NCBI GenBank assembly: GCA_003153055.1
Contig: PMBV01000051.1
Location: forward strand, 1-17,414
Length of the DNA stretch: 17,414 nt
Direction: 5' to 3'
DNA from: Myxococcales bacterium
GTDB taxonomy: Bacteria > Myxococcota > Myxococcia > Myxococcales > Myxococcaceae
Both the position numbers and the translations under genes were made by a program. Positions 8,286 through 15,462 of the stretch are shown here, one piece after another. The notes beneath the pieces were generated by a model. That model had not been told where the DNA came from. It made no database searches and saw only the letters and a list, made by a program, of their open reading frames with translations. The number at the start of each line of letters is the position of its first letter. The first letter of the stretch is position 1.

Positions 8286-8314
8286 AACATACCCCCGCCA
8301 GTGCCCCTCGCCAA
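8286..8314 (-). promoter_or_regulatory. Candidate sigma70-type promoter for the lipoprotein unit
   Basis: On the minus strand, TTGGCG (complement of 8309-8314) and TATGTT (complement of 8286-8291) are separated by exactly 17 bp. Each matches 4 of 6 consensus bases, including the first three of each box. The predicted start of transcription is near 8279, giving a leader of about 45 bases before the ATG at 8235. No comparably good promoter was seen for the divergent stress-protein gene. Confidence 0.4.
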
Positions 8315-8356
8315 CGTGTGACCGCCGCGGCCTGGGTGCTACGAAGGGGGGAGCCA

Positions 8357-9217
8357 ATGAAACAGAACCTGTTGACCAGCGTGCTGGTGGCGACCGATTT
8401 CTCTTTGGGTGCGCAGCATGCCCTCGACCGGGCCCTGCGACTCCCCCTGCACCCCGAGGGCGAGCTGACGGTGGTGCACGTCATTCCCCGCGACATTCCC
8501 GGAGAGCTGCGAATGCAGGCGCTCCGCGATGCTGGCGATCGCCTGGCCACCCTCGTCACGGCTCGCGCGGCGCTGGCCAAGGCCGAGGGCCTCCAGCCGG
8601 GGCAGATCAACGTCGACGTCCTCGAAGGGGCTCCGGCCAAGCAGCTCAGCAAGCGTGCCCGGGCCGTCGAGGCCGAGCTCATCGTGGTGGGCCGCCACGG
8701 CCGGCGCGCCATCGCCGATGTCTTCGTGGGCACGACCGCGCAGAAGGTGCTGCGCTTGGGAGAAGTACCTCTGCTGCTCGTTCAGCTCGATCCGACCGTG
8801 GCCTACGAGCGAGTGCTGGTGGGTGTGGCCCTCGAGTCCGGCTCCTCACGGGTCCTCAAGGCCTCCCGGTTCCTGGCCCCCGAGGCGTCGGTGGAGGCCT
8901 TTCACGCCTCCCACGTGCCGTTCGAGGACTACGTCGCGCTCTCTGGAGAGCTCGCCACGACCTACCGCCAACAGTCCGTGGGCGACGCCTCGTCCGAGCT
9001 CGAGGAGCTGGTGGCCAAGAACGGCCTCGAGGCCACCTGCGTCGTGAAGGCCGGAGATCCCCGCCCCGTGCTCCTCGAGGAGGCCAAGGCCTTCGGAGCC
9101 CAATTGCTGGTGCTCGGCTCGCACGGGAAGAAAGGCCTCGAGCGGCTGGTGCTGGGCTCGGTGGCCGAGTGGGTGGCGACGCACGCCTCGACCGATGTGC
9201 TCGTCATTCGCACCTGA
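8357..9217 (+). CDS. Tandem-domain universal stress protein (UspA family)
   Basis: 286 residues, cytoplasmic. The ATG at 8357 follows a purine-rich AAGGGGGGAG ribosome binding site (8344-8353). The open frame extends further upstream but only antisense to the lipoprotein gene. It contains two Usp domains of about 140 residues each. Domain 1 starts SVLVATDFS and carries the ATP-binding signature G-x2-G-x9-G-T at 112-126 (GRHGRRAIADVFVGT). Domain 2 starts ERVLVGVALE and carries G-x2-G-x9-G-S at 254-268 (GSHGKKGLERLVLGS). Both signatures are intact, so both domains are predicted to bind ATP, unlike the many tandem Usp proteins in which one site has decayed. Usp proteins help cells survive starvation and other stress, usually by unknown mechanisms. 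It is transcribed away from the lipoproteins and lies 82 bp upstream of the HEAT-PilT gene on the same strand, so it may share a transcript with the motor genes. Confidence 0.92.
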   Translation: MKQNLLTSVLVATDFSLGAQHALDRALRLPLHPEGELTVVHVIPRDIPGELRMQALRDAGDRLATLVTARAALAKAEGLQPGQINVDVLEGAPAKQLSKRARAVEAELIVVGRHGRRAIADVFVGTTAQKVLRLGEVPLLLVQLDPTVAYERVLVGVALESGSSRVLKASRFLAPEASVEAFHASHVPFEDYVALSGELATTYRQQSVGDASSELEELVAKNGLEATCVVKAGDPRPVLLEEAKAFGAQLLVLGSHGKKGLERLVLGSVAEWVATHASTDVLVIRT

Positions 9218-9238
9218 CCTGGGTCCCGACGATGTTCT

Positions 9239-9269
9239 TTGGCTGCCAACCGGTCGCGTGCATTACATT
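9239..9269 (+). promoter_or_regulatory. Weak candidate promoter and small palindrome before HEAT-PilT
   Basis: In the 82-bp gap after the stress-protein gene, TTGGCT (9239-9244) and TACATT (9264-9269) each match 4 of 6 sigma70 consensus bases, but the 19-bp spacing is long. The -35 candidate lies inside a perfect short palindrome, TTGGC-T-GCCAA (9239-9249). Either could be chance. If real, they would allow the motor genes to be transcribed independently of the stress-protein gene. Confidence 0.22.
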
Positions 9270-9299
9270 CACGCATCCGCTGGAACTCGAGGTTCTCTG

Positions 9300-11801
9300 A
9301 TGGCGTTTCGCTTCTTCGGTTCGAATCAGTCACCCATCGAGAAGCTGGCCAGCGGAAAAGCGCGGGAGGACGAGAAGATCCAGCTACTGCAAGCACTCGC
9401 CCAGGCCGACGCGGCCGAGCTGGTGCCCCTGTTGACGGTGGAGGATCCCTCGGTCGCCTCGCGGGCGACGCAGCTGTTCCTCGGCAAGGTCGACGCGGAG
9501 TCGATCGGCACCTTGGTGGAGGCGCTGCTCACCTCACCGAGCGGCGCTTCGCTGGGGCTCAAGGTGCTTCAGCGGTGCCGGCCCGACCTGCTGGTCTCCG
9601 CCTTCGACACGCTGCTCGACGCACCGAAGGCCGAGCCCTCGCGGCGGTTGTGGGAGCTGGCCCTCGAGCTGCCTGGAGCCCCTGGCGACCGCTACGCCGA
9701 GCGGGCCCTGCGTGAGGCGCCCCCCGGCCCTCGACTCGCGGCCCTGCGTCGGGCCATCAAGGCGAAGGGTGCCGAGCCCCTGCGGGCGGTGCTGATCGAG
9801 TGCGCCGAGCACCGAGACCTCGCCATTCGCAAAGAAGCGCTCACCGCGCTCGCCCCGCTCCCCGGCGACGACGTCTCGGCGGTGATGCTCGATCGCCTGG
9901 GCACCGACGACTCCAAGGAGGTGCGCGACTTCGCCGCCAAGTACCTCCAGCGCTACATCGCCCGGGCGCCCCCGGAGGTCCGGCCGCGAATGCTGGGCAA
10001 GCTCCTGCTCGCCGGAGACCCTGAGCAACGCACGGCCCTGGTGAAGAGCATGTTCGGCCTGGCCAAGGCCGACGAGCTGCTCACGGGCGTGCTCCAGTTT
10101 TGCAAGACGCTCACCGGGGTTCAGCACCGCACGGTGATGGAGTCACTGACCGCGGTGGGCGACGGCCTGATTCAGCCCACCCTGGCGCAGCTCTCGTCGA
10201 GCGACGCCGACTTGCGAGTGCAGGCGGTGTACCTGCTCGAGGCCTTCGCCGACGTGCGCACGGTGGGGCCCTTGCTGAACATGCTCCGCGACACCGACTG
10301 GTGGGTGCGCATCGTTGTGTGCGAGACCCTGGGCCGGCTCAAAGACCCGGTCATCATCTCGTCGCTCCGAGATCTGTTCAATGACCCCGACGCCAAGTGG
10401 GCGGCCATCGAGGCGGTGGGGCAGATCGGCGGAGAGCAGGCGGCGTCGGCGCTGCTGCCTCGCTTGAAGGACGCCTCCCCCGAGGTGCGGGGGGCGGTGG
10501 TCGACACCCTGCGGAACGTGCGCGACGTGCGGGTCGAGGCGGCGCTCACCGAGGTCTCCACGAAGGATCCCTCCATCGACGTGCGCCTCAAGTGCGTCGA
10601 GGTGCTCCGATCGCTCCAGGGCAAGACCCGCCCCGGCAGCATGGTGGTCTCGAGCCAGGAGCTGAGCAAGCCCCTCGAGAAGATGCTGGCCTACACCCGG
10701 GAGCGCTCGGGCTCGGATCTCCACATCACCCCCGGCGAGCCGCCGATTCTCAGGGTCAACGGGACCATCGAGCGCATCAACTCGCAGAAGATCGACCCCG
10801 AGAACACCACCAAGCTGTTGCTCGAGGTGCTCGACCCGGTGCGCCGGCCGATCCTCGACAAGCACGGCGCGGTCGACTTCTGCTTCTCCATCCCCGGGGT
10901 GGGGCGGTTCCGCACCAACATCTTCAAGATGCGGCGCGGCCTGGCCGGAGTGTTTCGCGCCGTGCCGAACCACGCGCCCTCGCTCACAGACCTGGGCCTG
11001 CCCAAGCACCTGGGAGAGATCGGCACCTACCACCAGGGCATCTGCCTGGTGACCGGCCCGGCGGGCTGCGGCAAGAGCACCACGCTCACCGCGCTGGTCA
11101 ACCTCATCAACGAGACCCGCCCGGCCCACGTCATCACCTTCGAAGACCCGGTGGAATTCGTCCACACCCCGAAGAAGTCCCTCATCAACCAGCGGGAGAT
11201 CGGTCGAGACTCGGCCAGCTACGCCACGGCCATGCGGGGCGCCTTGCGAGAGGACCCCGACGTGATCGTGGTGGGAGACATGCGCGACCCCGAGACGATT
11301 CGCCTCGCGCTCTTGGCCTCGGAGACCGGCCACCTGGTGGTCGCGACGATGCAGACCACCGGAGCGGTCGCCACCATCGACAAGCTGATCGAGTCGTTCC
11401 CGGTCGACGAGCAGCAGCAGGTGCGAGGTGGCTTGTCCGAGAGCCTCAAGCTCATCGTCTCCCAGGTGCTGGTGCCATCGGCCGACGGCAAGGGCCGGGT
11501 CGGGGTCTTCGAGATTCTCAAGAGCACCTCGTCGGTGCGCTCGCTGGTGCGCGACGGCAAGACGCTGCAGCTCCCCAGCGCCATGGTGATCGGCCGGGCG
11601 CTGGGCATGCAGACCCTCGACGGGGCCCTCGAGGAGCGGGTGCGCGCCGGGCAAATCACCTTCGAGGCGGCCCTGGCGTTCGCCACCAGCCGCGACCAGT
11701 TCCTGAGGCTCAAGGACGTCGGGCCGGCTCCCTCGCAACCCTCGCCTCCCGTCGCCCCGCAGCGAAGCCCGCCCGCGCGACCCGCCCCGAGGAAGAGCTG
11801 A
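9300..11801 (+). CDS. HEAT-repeat/PilT fusion ATPase with altered Walker B and His-box residues
   Basis: 833 residues. The ATG at 9300 is chosen because the longer frame (from 9195) overlaps the stress-protein gene; only a weak GAGG lies about 8 bases upstream. Residues about 30-440 are alpha-solenoid HEAT-like repeats, clearest at 303-440 (for example DADLRVQAVYLLEAFADV, DASPEVRGAVVDTLRNV). Residues about 455-805 are a complete PilT-type secretion ATPase: DLHITPGEPP near 473-482, Walker A GPAGCGKST at 586-594, Asp box VITFEDPVEFVH at 611-622, Walker B region DVIVVGDMRD at 654-663, His box GHLVVATMQTTGA at 677-689. Canonical PilT has GEMRD and TLHTN; here D660 replaces the Glu and Q685 replaces the His. 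The tail is Pro-rich (808-830). PilT proteins are hexameric motors that drive type IV pilus retraction. The fusion and substitutions suggest reduced or altered hydrolysis and a scaffolding role with the canonical PilT encoded 1 bp downstream. Confidence 0.93.
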   Translation: MAFRFFGSNQSPIEKLASGKAREDEKIQLLQALAQADAAELVPLLTVEDPSVASRATQLFLGKVDAESIGTLVEALLTSPSGASLGLKVLQRCRPDLLVSAFDTLLDAPKAEPSRRLWELALELPGAPGDRYAERALREAPPGPRLAALRRAIKAKGAEPLRAVLIECAEHRDLAIRKEALTALAPLPGDDVSAVMLDRLGTDDSKEVRDFAAKYLQRYIARAPPEVRPRMLGKLLLAGDPEQRTALVKSMFGLAKADELLTGVLQFCKTLTGVQHRTVMESLTAVGDGLIQPTLAQLSSSDADLRVQAVYLLEAFADVRTVGPLLNMLRDTDWWVRIVVCETLGRLKDPVIISSLRDLFNDPDAKWAAIEAVGQIGGEQAASALLPRLKDASPEVRGAVVDTLRNVRDVRVEAALTEVSTKDPSIDVRLKCVEVLRSLQGKTRPGSMVVSSQELSKPLEKMLAYTRERSGSDLHITPGEPPILRVNGTIERINSQKIDPENTTKLLLEVLDPVRRPILDKHGAVDFCFSIPGVGRFRTNIFKMRRGLAGVFRAVPNHAPSLTDLGLPKHLGEIGTYHQGICLVTGPAGCGKSTTLTALVNLINETRPAHVITFEDPVEFVHTPKKSLINQREIGRDSASYATAMRGALREDPDVIVVGDMRDPETIRLALLASETGHLVVATMQTTGAVATIDKLIESFPVDEQQQVRGGLSESLKLIVSQVLVPSADGKGRVGVFEILKSTSSVRSLVRDGKTLQLPSAMVIGRALGMQTLDGALEERVRAGQITFEAALAFATSRDQFLRLKDVGPAPSQPSPPVAPQRSPPARPAPRKS

Positions 11802-11802
11802 C

Positions 11803-12951
11803 ATGGCCGAGAGCGATAAAATCGTCGACCGCGTGGGGCGCTTCCTCCGCATGATGAAGGACTGGGGGGCCAGCGACCTCCACCTCTCGGTGGGGCGAGC
11901 GCCGATGTTCCGCATCGACGGCGTGCTCAGCGAGATCCGCTACCGGGCGCTCACCGACGGCGACTTCCGAACCCTGGTGGAGCCGGTCACCCCACCGAAC
12001 CTGTGGCGCCAGTACCAGAGCACCGGCGACGTCGACTTCGCCTACGACGTGCCCGGGGTGTCTCGCTACCGGGTGAACCTGTTCCGCCAGCAGCGGGGCA
12101 TGGCGGCGGTGTTCCGAAACCTGGCCGCCTCGCTGGTGAGCCTGTCGAAGCTGAACCTGCCCGAGCAGCTCGCCCGCGTGGTCGACCTGCGCGCGGGCCT
12201 GGTGCTGGTCACCGGTCCGACCGGCTCGGGCAAGTCGACCACGCTGGCGGCGATCATCCACGAGATGAACCAGCGCCACGCGATGCACTTCATCACCGTC
12301 GAGGACCCGGTCGAATTCGTCCACGAGAACGGCAAGTCCATCATCTCGCAGCGGGAGGTCGGCACTCACGTCGAGGCCTTCGCGCCGGCCCTCAAAGCGG
12401 CCATGCGAGAGAACCCCGACTGCATCCTGGTGGGCGAGATGCGTGACCTCGAGACGATCTCCGCCGCGCTGCAAGCCGCCGAGACGGGCATCTTGGTCTT
12501 CGGCACCCTGCACACCAACTCGGCCGCCAAGACCATCGACCGGCTGATCAGCGCCTTCCCCGCCGACCGTCAGCCTGGGGTGCGGGGCTCGCTGGCCAAC
12601 GTGCTCAAATGCGTCGTCGCCCAGCAGCTGCTCAAGAAGCGCGCTGGAGGTCGCGTGGCCGCCGTCGAGCTCATGTTCGCCAACTTCGCCATCGCCTCGA
12701 TGATCCGCGAGGGGAAGACGTTTCAGGTGAACAACGCCATCCTCTCGGGGAAGCGGGAGGGCATGGTGGCGATGGACGAGACGCTCCAGGGCTTCGTCGC
12801 CGACGAGCTCATCGAGCCCCAAGACGCCCTCGACAAGGCCCTCGACAAGGAGGGCTTTCGGGAGTTCCTCAAGTCGCGAGGCCTCCACGCCCCCGGCGAT
12901 CTCGACGAGCCCCCGCCTCCGGCCTCGCCACCCGCCAAGCGAGCCGGGTGA
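11803..12951 (+). CDS. pilT: PilT-family type IV pilus retraction ATPase
   Basis: 382 residues, a little longer than typical PilT because of a Pro/Ala-rich C-terminal tail (about 368-382). The ATG lies 1 bp after the upstream stop codon, with GAGGAAGAG as ribosome binding site inside the end of the upstream gene, so the two are almost certainly translationally coupled. Every motor signature is present: GASDLHLSVGRAP near 22-34, Walker A GPTGSGKST 138-146, Asp box FITVEDPVEFVH 163-174, Walker B CILVGEMRD 207-215 with E212, His box GILVFGTLHTNSA 229-241 with H237, and the AIASMIREGKT segment near 304, corresponding to the AIRNLIRE region needed for retraction. It acts at the cytoplasmic face of the pilus machine as a hexamer. 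Myxobacteria usually carry several PilT paralogs and this one lies outside any visible pil cluster, so it may be an accessory PilT rather than the main retraction motor. Confidence 0.93.
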   Translation: MAESDKIVDRVGRFLRMMKDWGASDLHLSVGRAPMFRIDGVLSEIRYRALTDGDFRTLVEPVTPPNLWRQYQSTGDVDFAYDVPGVSRYRVNLFRQQRGMAAVFRNLAASLVSLSKLNLPEQLARVVDLRAGLVLVTGPTGSGKSTTLAAIIHEMNQRHAMHFITVEDPVEFVHENGKSIISQREVGTHVEAFAPALKAAMRENPDCILVGEMRDLETISAALQAAETGILVFGTLHTNSAAKTIDRLISAFPADRQPGVRGSLANVLKCVVAQQLLKKRAGGRVAAVELMFANFAIASMIREGKTFQVNNAILSGKREGMVAMDETLQGFVADELIEPQDALDKALDKEGFREFLKSRGLHAPGDLDEPPPPASPPAKRAG

Positions 12952-13056
12952 GCGAGACACCGGAAACAACGGCTCCGGGCACGTGACCCAGCGAGGCGAA
13001 CCAACCAGCCCCAGTGGCCCGCGGGGAGGCGGCTGAGCCCTCGAGCACCGGAGCGC

Positions 13057-15300
13057 TCACTTGAGGAACGCAGTCACCGCGTCTGCCTTCGTCTCTCCAG
13101 CCTCGGGCTCGATCACCACGCTCGCGCCCTTGCCGACGACGATGACCAGGTGGTCCGACAGGGCGAACGCCGCCTTGAGCTCCGGGCGTGCCTTGATGAG
13201 CGCGAAGTAGGCGTCCGACAGGTACTTCACCTTGAGCTGCCGCGGAGTGCCCGAGAGGGCCTCGGTGTCCACCCAGCCGCCGCCGCGGTAGACGAAGGTT
13301 CGACCACCCAGAGTTCGCACCGGGTCGCTCACTTTCCCCGCGACGACCTCCTCCTTCATCTTGCGAACCGCCTTCGACGCGGCGATGCCTCCGGCGCCCT
13401 CCGCCTCGCCGAGGGTGTCGTCGCGCGTCGCGGGAGCGGCGGCCGGAGCTGAAGACTCGGCTCGACGCGCTCGATCGAAGGCCCCACCCGAGCCTTTGCT
13501 CATCGGCCGGTCCATCGGCGAGCGCTCGACCCACGGAGCCGGCGACGCGGGCTCACGCATCGGCCTCGCCACCGGCGTGTCCTCCACCACCAGGTACGAG
13601 GTGTAGGGGGTGACGATGCCGTAGCGCTTCCCCAGGGTGACGATCTCGTCCTTCAGCTCGGCGCGCTCTCCGTGCAAGCGGATCTCCTCCATCAGGTAGC
13701 CCACCTTCCGAATGGCCCACAGCCGGGGAACGAAGTCGAAGCTCTTGCCCGAGGCGGTGGCGTCGGCGCGGTACTCGAAGGCGGTGCGCTTGCCGTTGAA
13801 CGAGCCGCTCACCACCACCGTGCCCTCCTTGGGCGTACGGTAACGGCCCATCACCACCAGCTGGCTGCCCTTGAACAGGTCGCCCAGCCTCCGGGGGTAG
13901 ACGTCGTAGGCCCCGAAGGCCGAGAGATCGAGGGCCAGCTCGGCGAGCACCGGGTTCGCGACCTTGTCGTAGAACCCGGCGATCTTCACCTCGAGTTCCC
14001 GCCCGTCGCGCACGTAGTCACTGGCGCCTTGGCCGTCCTCCGCCACCCGGTCGAGCAGCCTGGCGTTGAGGTCCTCCCCCACCCCGAAGGTGAAGACGCG
14101 GCTGCCCTTGTTGGCCTTCTTGGCGTCGGCCGCGATGGCCGGCTCATCGGTCTCCCCCACCGTCGGGTGGCCGTCGGTGATGAACAGCACCATGTGGGGC
14201 CGCTCGCCTCGGCCCTCTCCGTCCTTCATGGCGCGCTGGAGGGCCTCGTCGATGGCCGTGCCCCCGATGGCCTCCAGGCCGCTGACGAACTCCAGGGCCT
14301 TCTTCACGTTGCCTTCGGTGGCCACGAGAGGCTTGTCGAAGACCGACTCCACGTCGGTCGAGAAGCGAACCACGTTGAATTCGTCTCTCGGGTTCAGCTT
14401 CTGCACGCAGTACCTGAGCGCGTCCTTGGCCACCTTCAGGCGCTCCCCCATCATCGAGCCCGAGGTGTCGATGACGAAGGTGACGCGCTTGGCGATGATC
14501 TCCTCGGCCTTCACCTCGGTCTTGGGCGAGATGAGCGCCATGAAGAAGCCCGACTGCTCAGGGTCGGGGCGATGGGACATGAACGTCAGCCCCACCGCCT
14601 TGTCGGACACCGTGTAGTAGAGATCGAGATCCTTCGAGATGTCGCTGCCCGGCCCGGCCTCGAGCCCGGCCACCGCCTCCGAGTCACCCTTGCGCGAGAC
14701 CCCCAGCCGGTGCGTCGGCGAGTAGATACTCCGCAGCGGCGTCTTCGACTTGATGACCGCCGAGAACGTGAAGTCTTGCTTCACGGCGAGCGGCGGCGCC
14801 CCGCGCGACGAGGCCCCCAGCGGGTAGTGGTACTGGTACAGGCCGCCGGAGAAGTCCAACACCTGAGAGAACGTCAGCTCGATGCGCTGCTCCCCGTTGG
14901 CCGGCACGGGGAAGACCCGGGCCCGAAACGCGTCGGAGTCGACGTACTCGAGCAGCCCTGGGTCTTGCAGCCGCCGCACGATGCCCTCGTAGATCTCGGT
15001 CGCCTTCTGCTTTTCCAGCACCTCGCCCTTGGTCTTCTTGCCGTTGATCCACAGGTAGAAGTCCTGCAGCGCGGCCCCCTTGGGCAGCGGGAAGACGTAA
15101 TGAGCCTCGAGCTGCCGGGGCGCGGAGTTGACGAACACTTGCTCGACCTTCGTCACCGCCGCCCCGTCGATGAGCTCCGCCGAGACGCGCTGGTACTTGA
15201 TACCCAGGGGCCCCACTCCAGGATCAGTGGGGAGCAGCATGCCCTGGGCGTACGCCAGCGGCGCACCCAGCACGAGGAGGACGTAGAGCGATCGGATCAT
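13057..15300 (-). CDS. Secreted VIT/von Willebrand factor A domain protein
   Basis: 747 residues. The frame stays open upstream to 16650, but only antisense to the membrane-protein gene. The ATG at 15300 is preceded by GAAGGAG at good spacing and begins a classical signal peptide (MIRSLYVLLVLGAPLAYA, cleavage after AYA). A VIT domain, as in inter-alpha-trypsin inhibitor heavy chains, spans about 28-160 (KVEQVFVN, LEAHYVFPLPKGAAL). A VWA domain spans about 272-445, with a full metal-ion-dependent adhesion site: D278-T-S280-G-S282, T348 in GGTAID, and D376 in ITDGHPT. The segment YGIVTPYTSYLVVED (560-574) is typical of the family. The region about 575-620 is Pro/Ser/Ala-rich linker, followed by a conserved-looking C-terminal module (FVYRGGGWVDTE, LSDAYFALIKARPELK). 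VWA domains with an intact site bind protein ligands through a divalent cation. It is predicted to be exported; the partner is unknown. It converges with the PilT gene (105-bp gap, no convincing terminator) and diverges from the next gene. Confidence 0.92.
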   Translation of the reverse strand: MIRSLYVLLVLGAPLAYAQGMLLPTDPGVGPLGIKYQRVSAELIDGAAVTKVEQVFVNSAPRQLEAHYVFPLPKGAALQDFYLWINGKKTKGEVLEKQKATEIYEGIVRRLQDPGLLEYVDSDAFRARVFPVPANGEQRIELTFSQVLDFSGGLYQYHYPLGASSRGAPPLAVKQDFTFSAVIKSKTPLRSIYSPTHRLGVSRKGDSEAVAGLEAGPGSDISKDLDLYYTVSDKAVGLTFMSHRPDPEQSGFFMALISPKTEVKAEEIIAKRVTFVIDTSGSMMGERLKVAKDALRYCVQKLNPRDEFNVVRFSTDVESVFDKPLVATEGNVKKALEFVSGLEAIGGTAIDEALQRAMKDGEGRGERPHMVLFITDGHPTVGETDEPAIAADAKKANKGSRVFTFGVGEDLNARLLDRVAEDGQGASDYVRDGRELEVKIAGFYDKVANPVLAELALDLSAFGAYDVYPRRLGDLFKGSQLVVMGRYRTPKEGTVVVSGSFNGKRTAFEYRADATASGKSFDFVPRLWAIRKVGYLMEEIRLHGERAELKDEIVTLGKRYGIVTPYTSYLVVEDTPVARPMREPASPAPWVERSPMDRPMSKGSGGAFDRARRAESSAPAAAPATRDDTLGEAEGAGGIAASKAVRKMKEEVVAGKVSDPVRTLGGRTFVYRGGGWVDTEALSGTPRQLKVKYLSDAYFALIKARPELKAAFALSDHLVIVVGKGASVVIEPEAGETKADAVTAFLK

Positions 15301-15462
15301 GGTGGCTCCTTCAACGGGCCGGGGGCCAAAACGATCTCGCCCCCTCGACGAAACGCTTGTGTTTTCGGCGCTGTATAGCTCGTTCCCGACGGAGGGGGCA
15401 CCTCCCCCTCGCGCTGAAGGGAGCACCCCGCCGGGCGTGCGCATTGTGTATGGTGCGCGGCC
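15301..15462. promoter_or_regulatory. Divergent intergenic region with inverted repeat
   Basis: This 162-bp region separates the divergent VIT/VWA and membrane-protein genes. It contains GAGGGGG-CACCT-CCCCCTC at 15392-15410, a perfect 7-bp-arm inverted repeat with a 5-base loop, about 92 bp before the VIT/VWA start and 53 bp before the other start. A minus-strand TATACA (complement of 15372-15377) is a possible -10 for VIT/VWA, with no good -35 at the expected place. A plus-strand TATGGT (15449-15454) is a possible -10 for the membrane protein. The inverted repeat is well placed for a shared operator. This is positional inference only. Confidence 0.35.

Noticed and set aside
8236..8733. Upstream extension of the 1202-residue lipoprotein to 1368 residues
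   Set aside because: It runs antisense through the stress-protein gene and hides a canonical lipoprotein signal peptide beginning at 8235.
10143..11915. Minus-strand open frame of 590 codons
   Set aside because: Antisense shadow of the HEAT-PilT gene, with Arg/His/Gly/Leu composition and no domain.
12952..13056. Bidirectional terminator between the converging PilT and VIT/VWA genes
   Set aside because: Only short, mismatched GC stems are visible and there are no T-runs. I could not support a call.
13672..15378. Plus-strand open frame of 568 codons
   Set aside because: Antisense shadow of the VIT/VWA gene.
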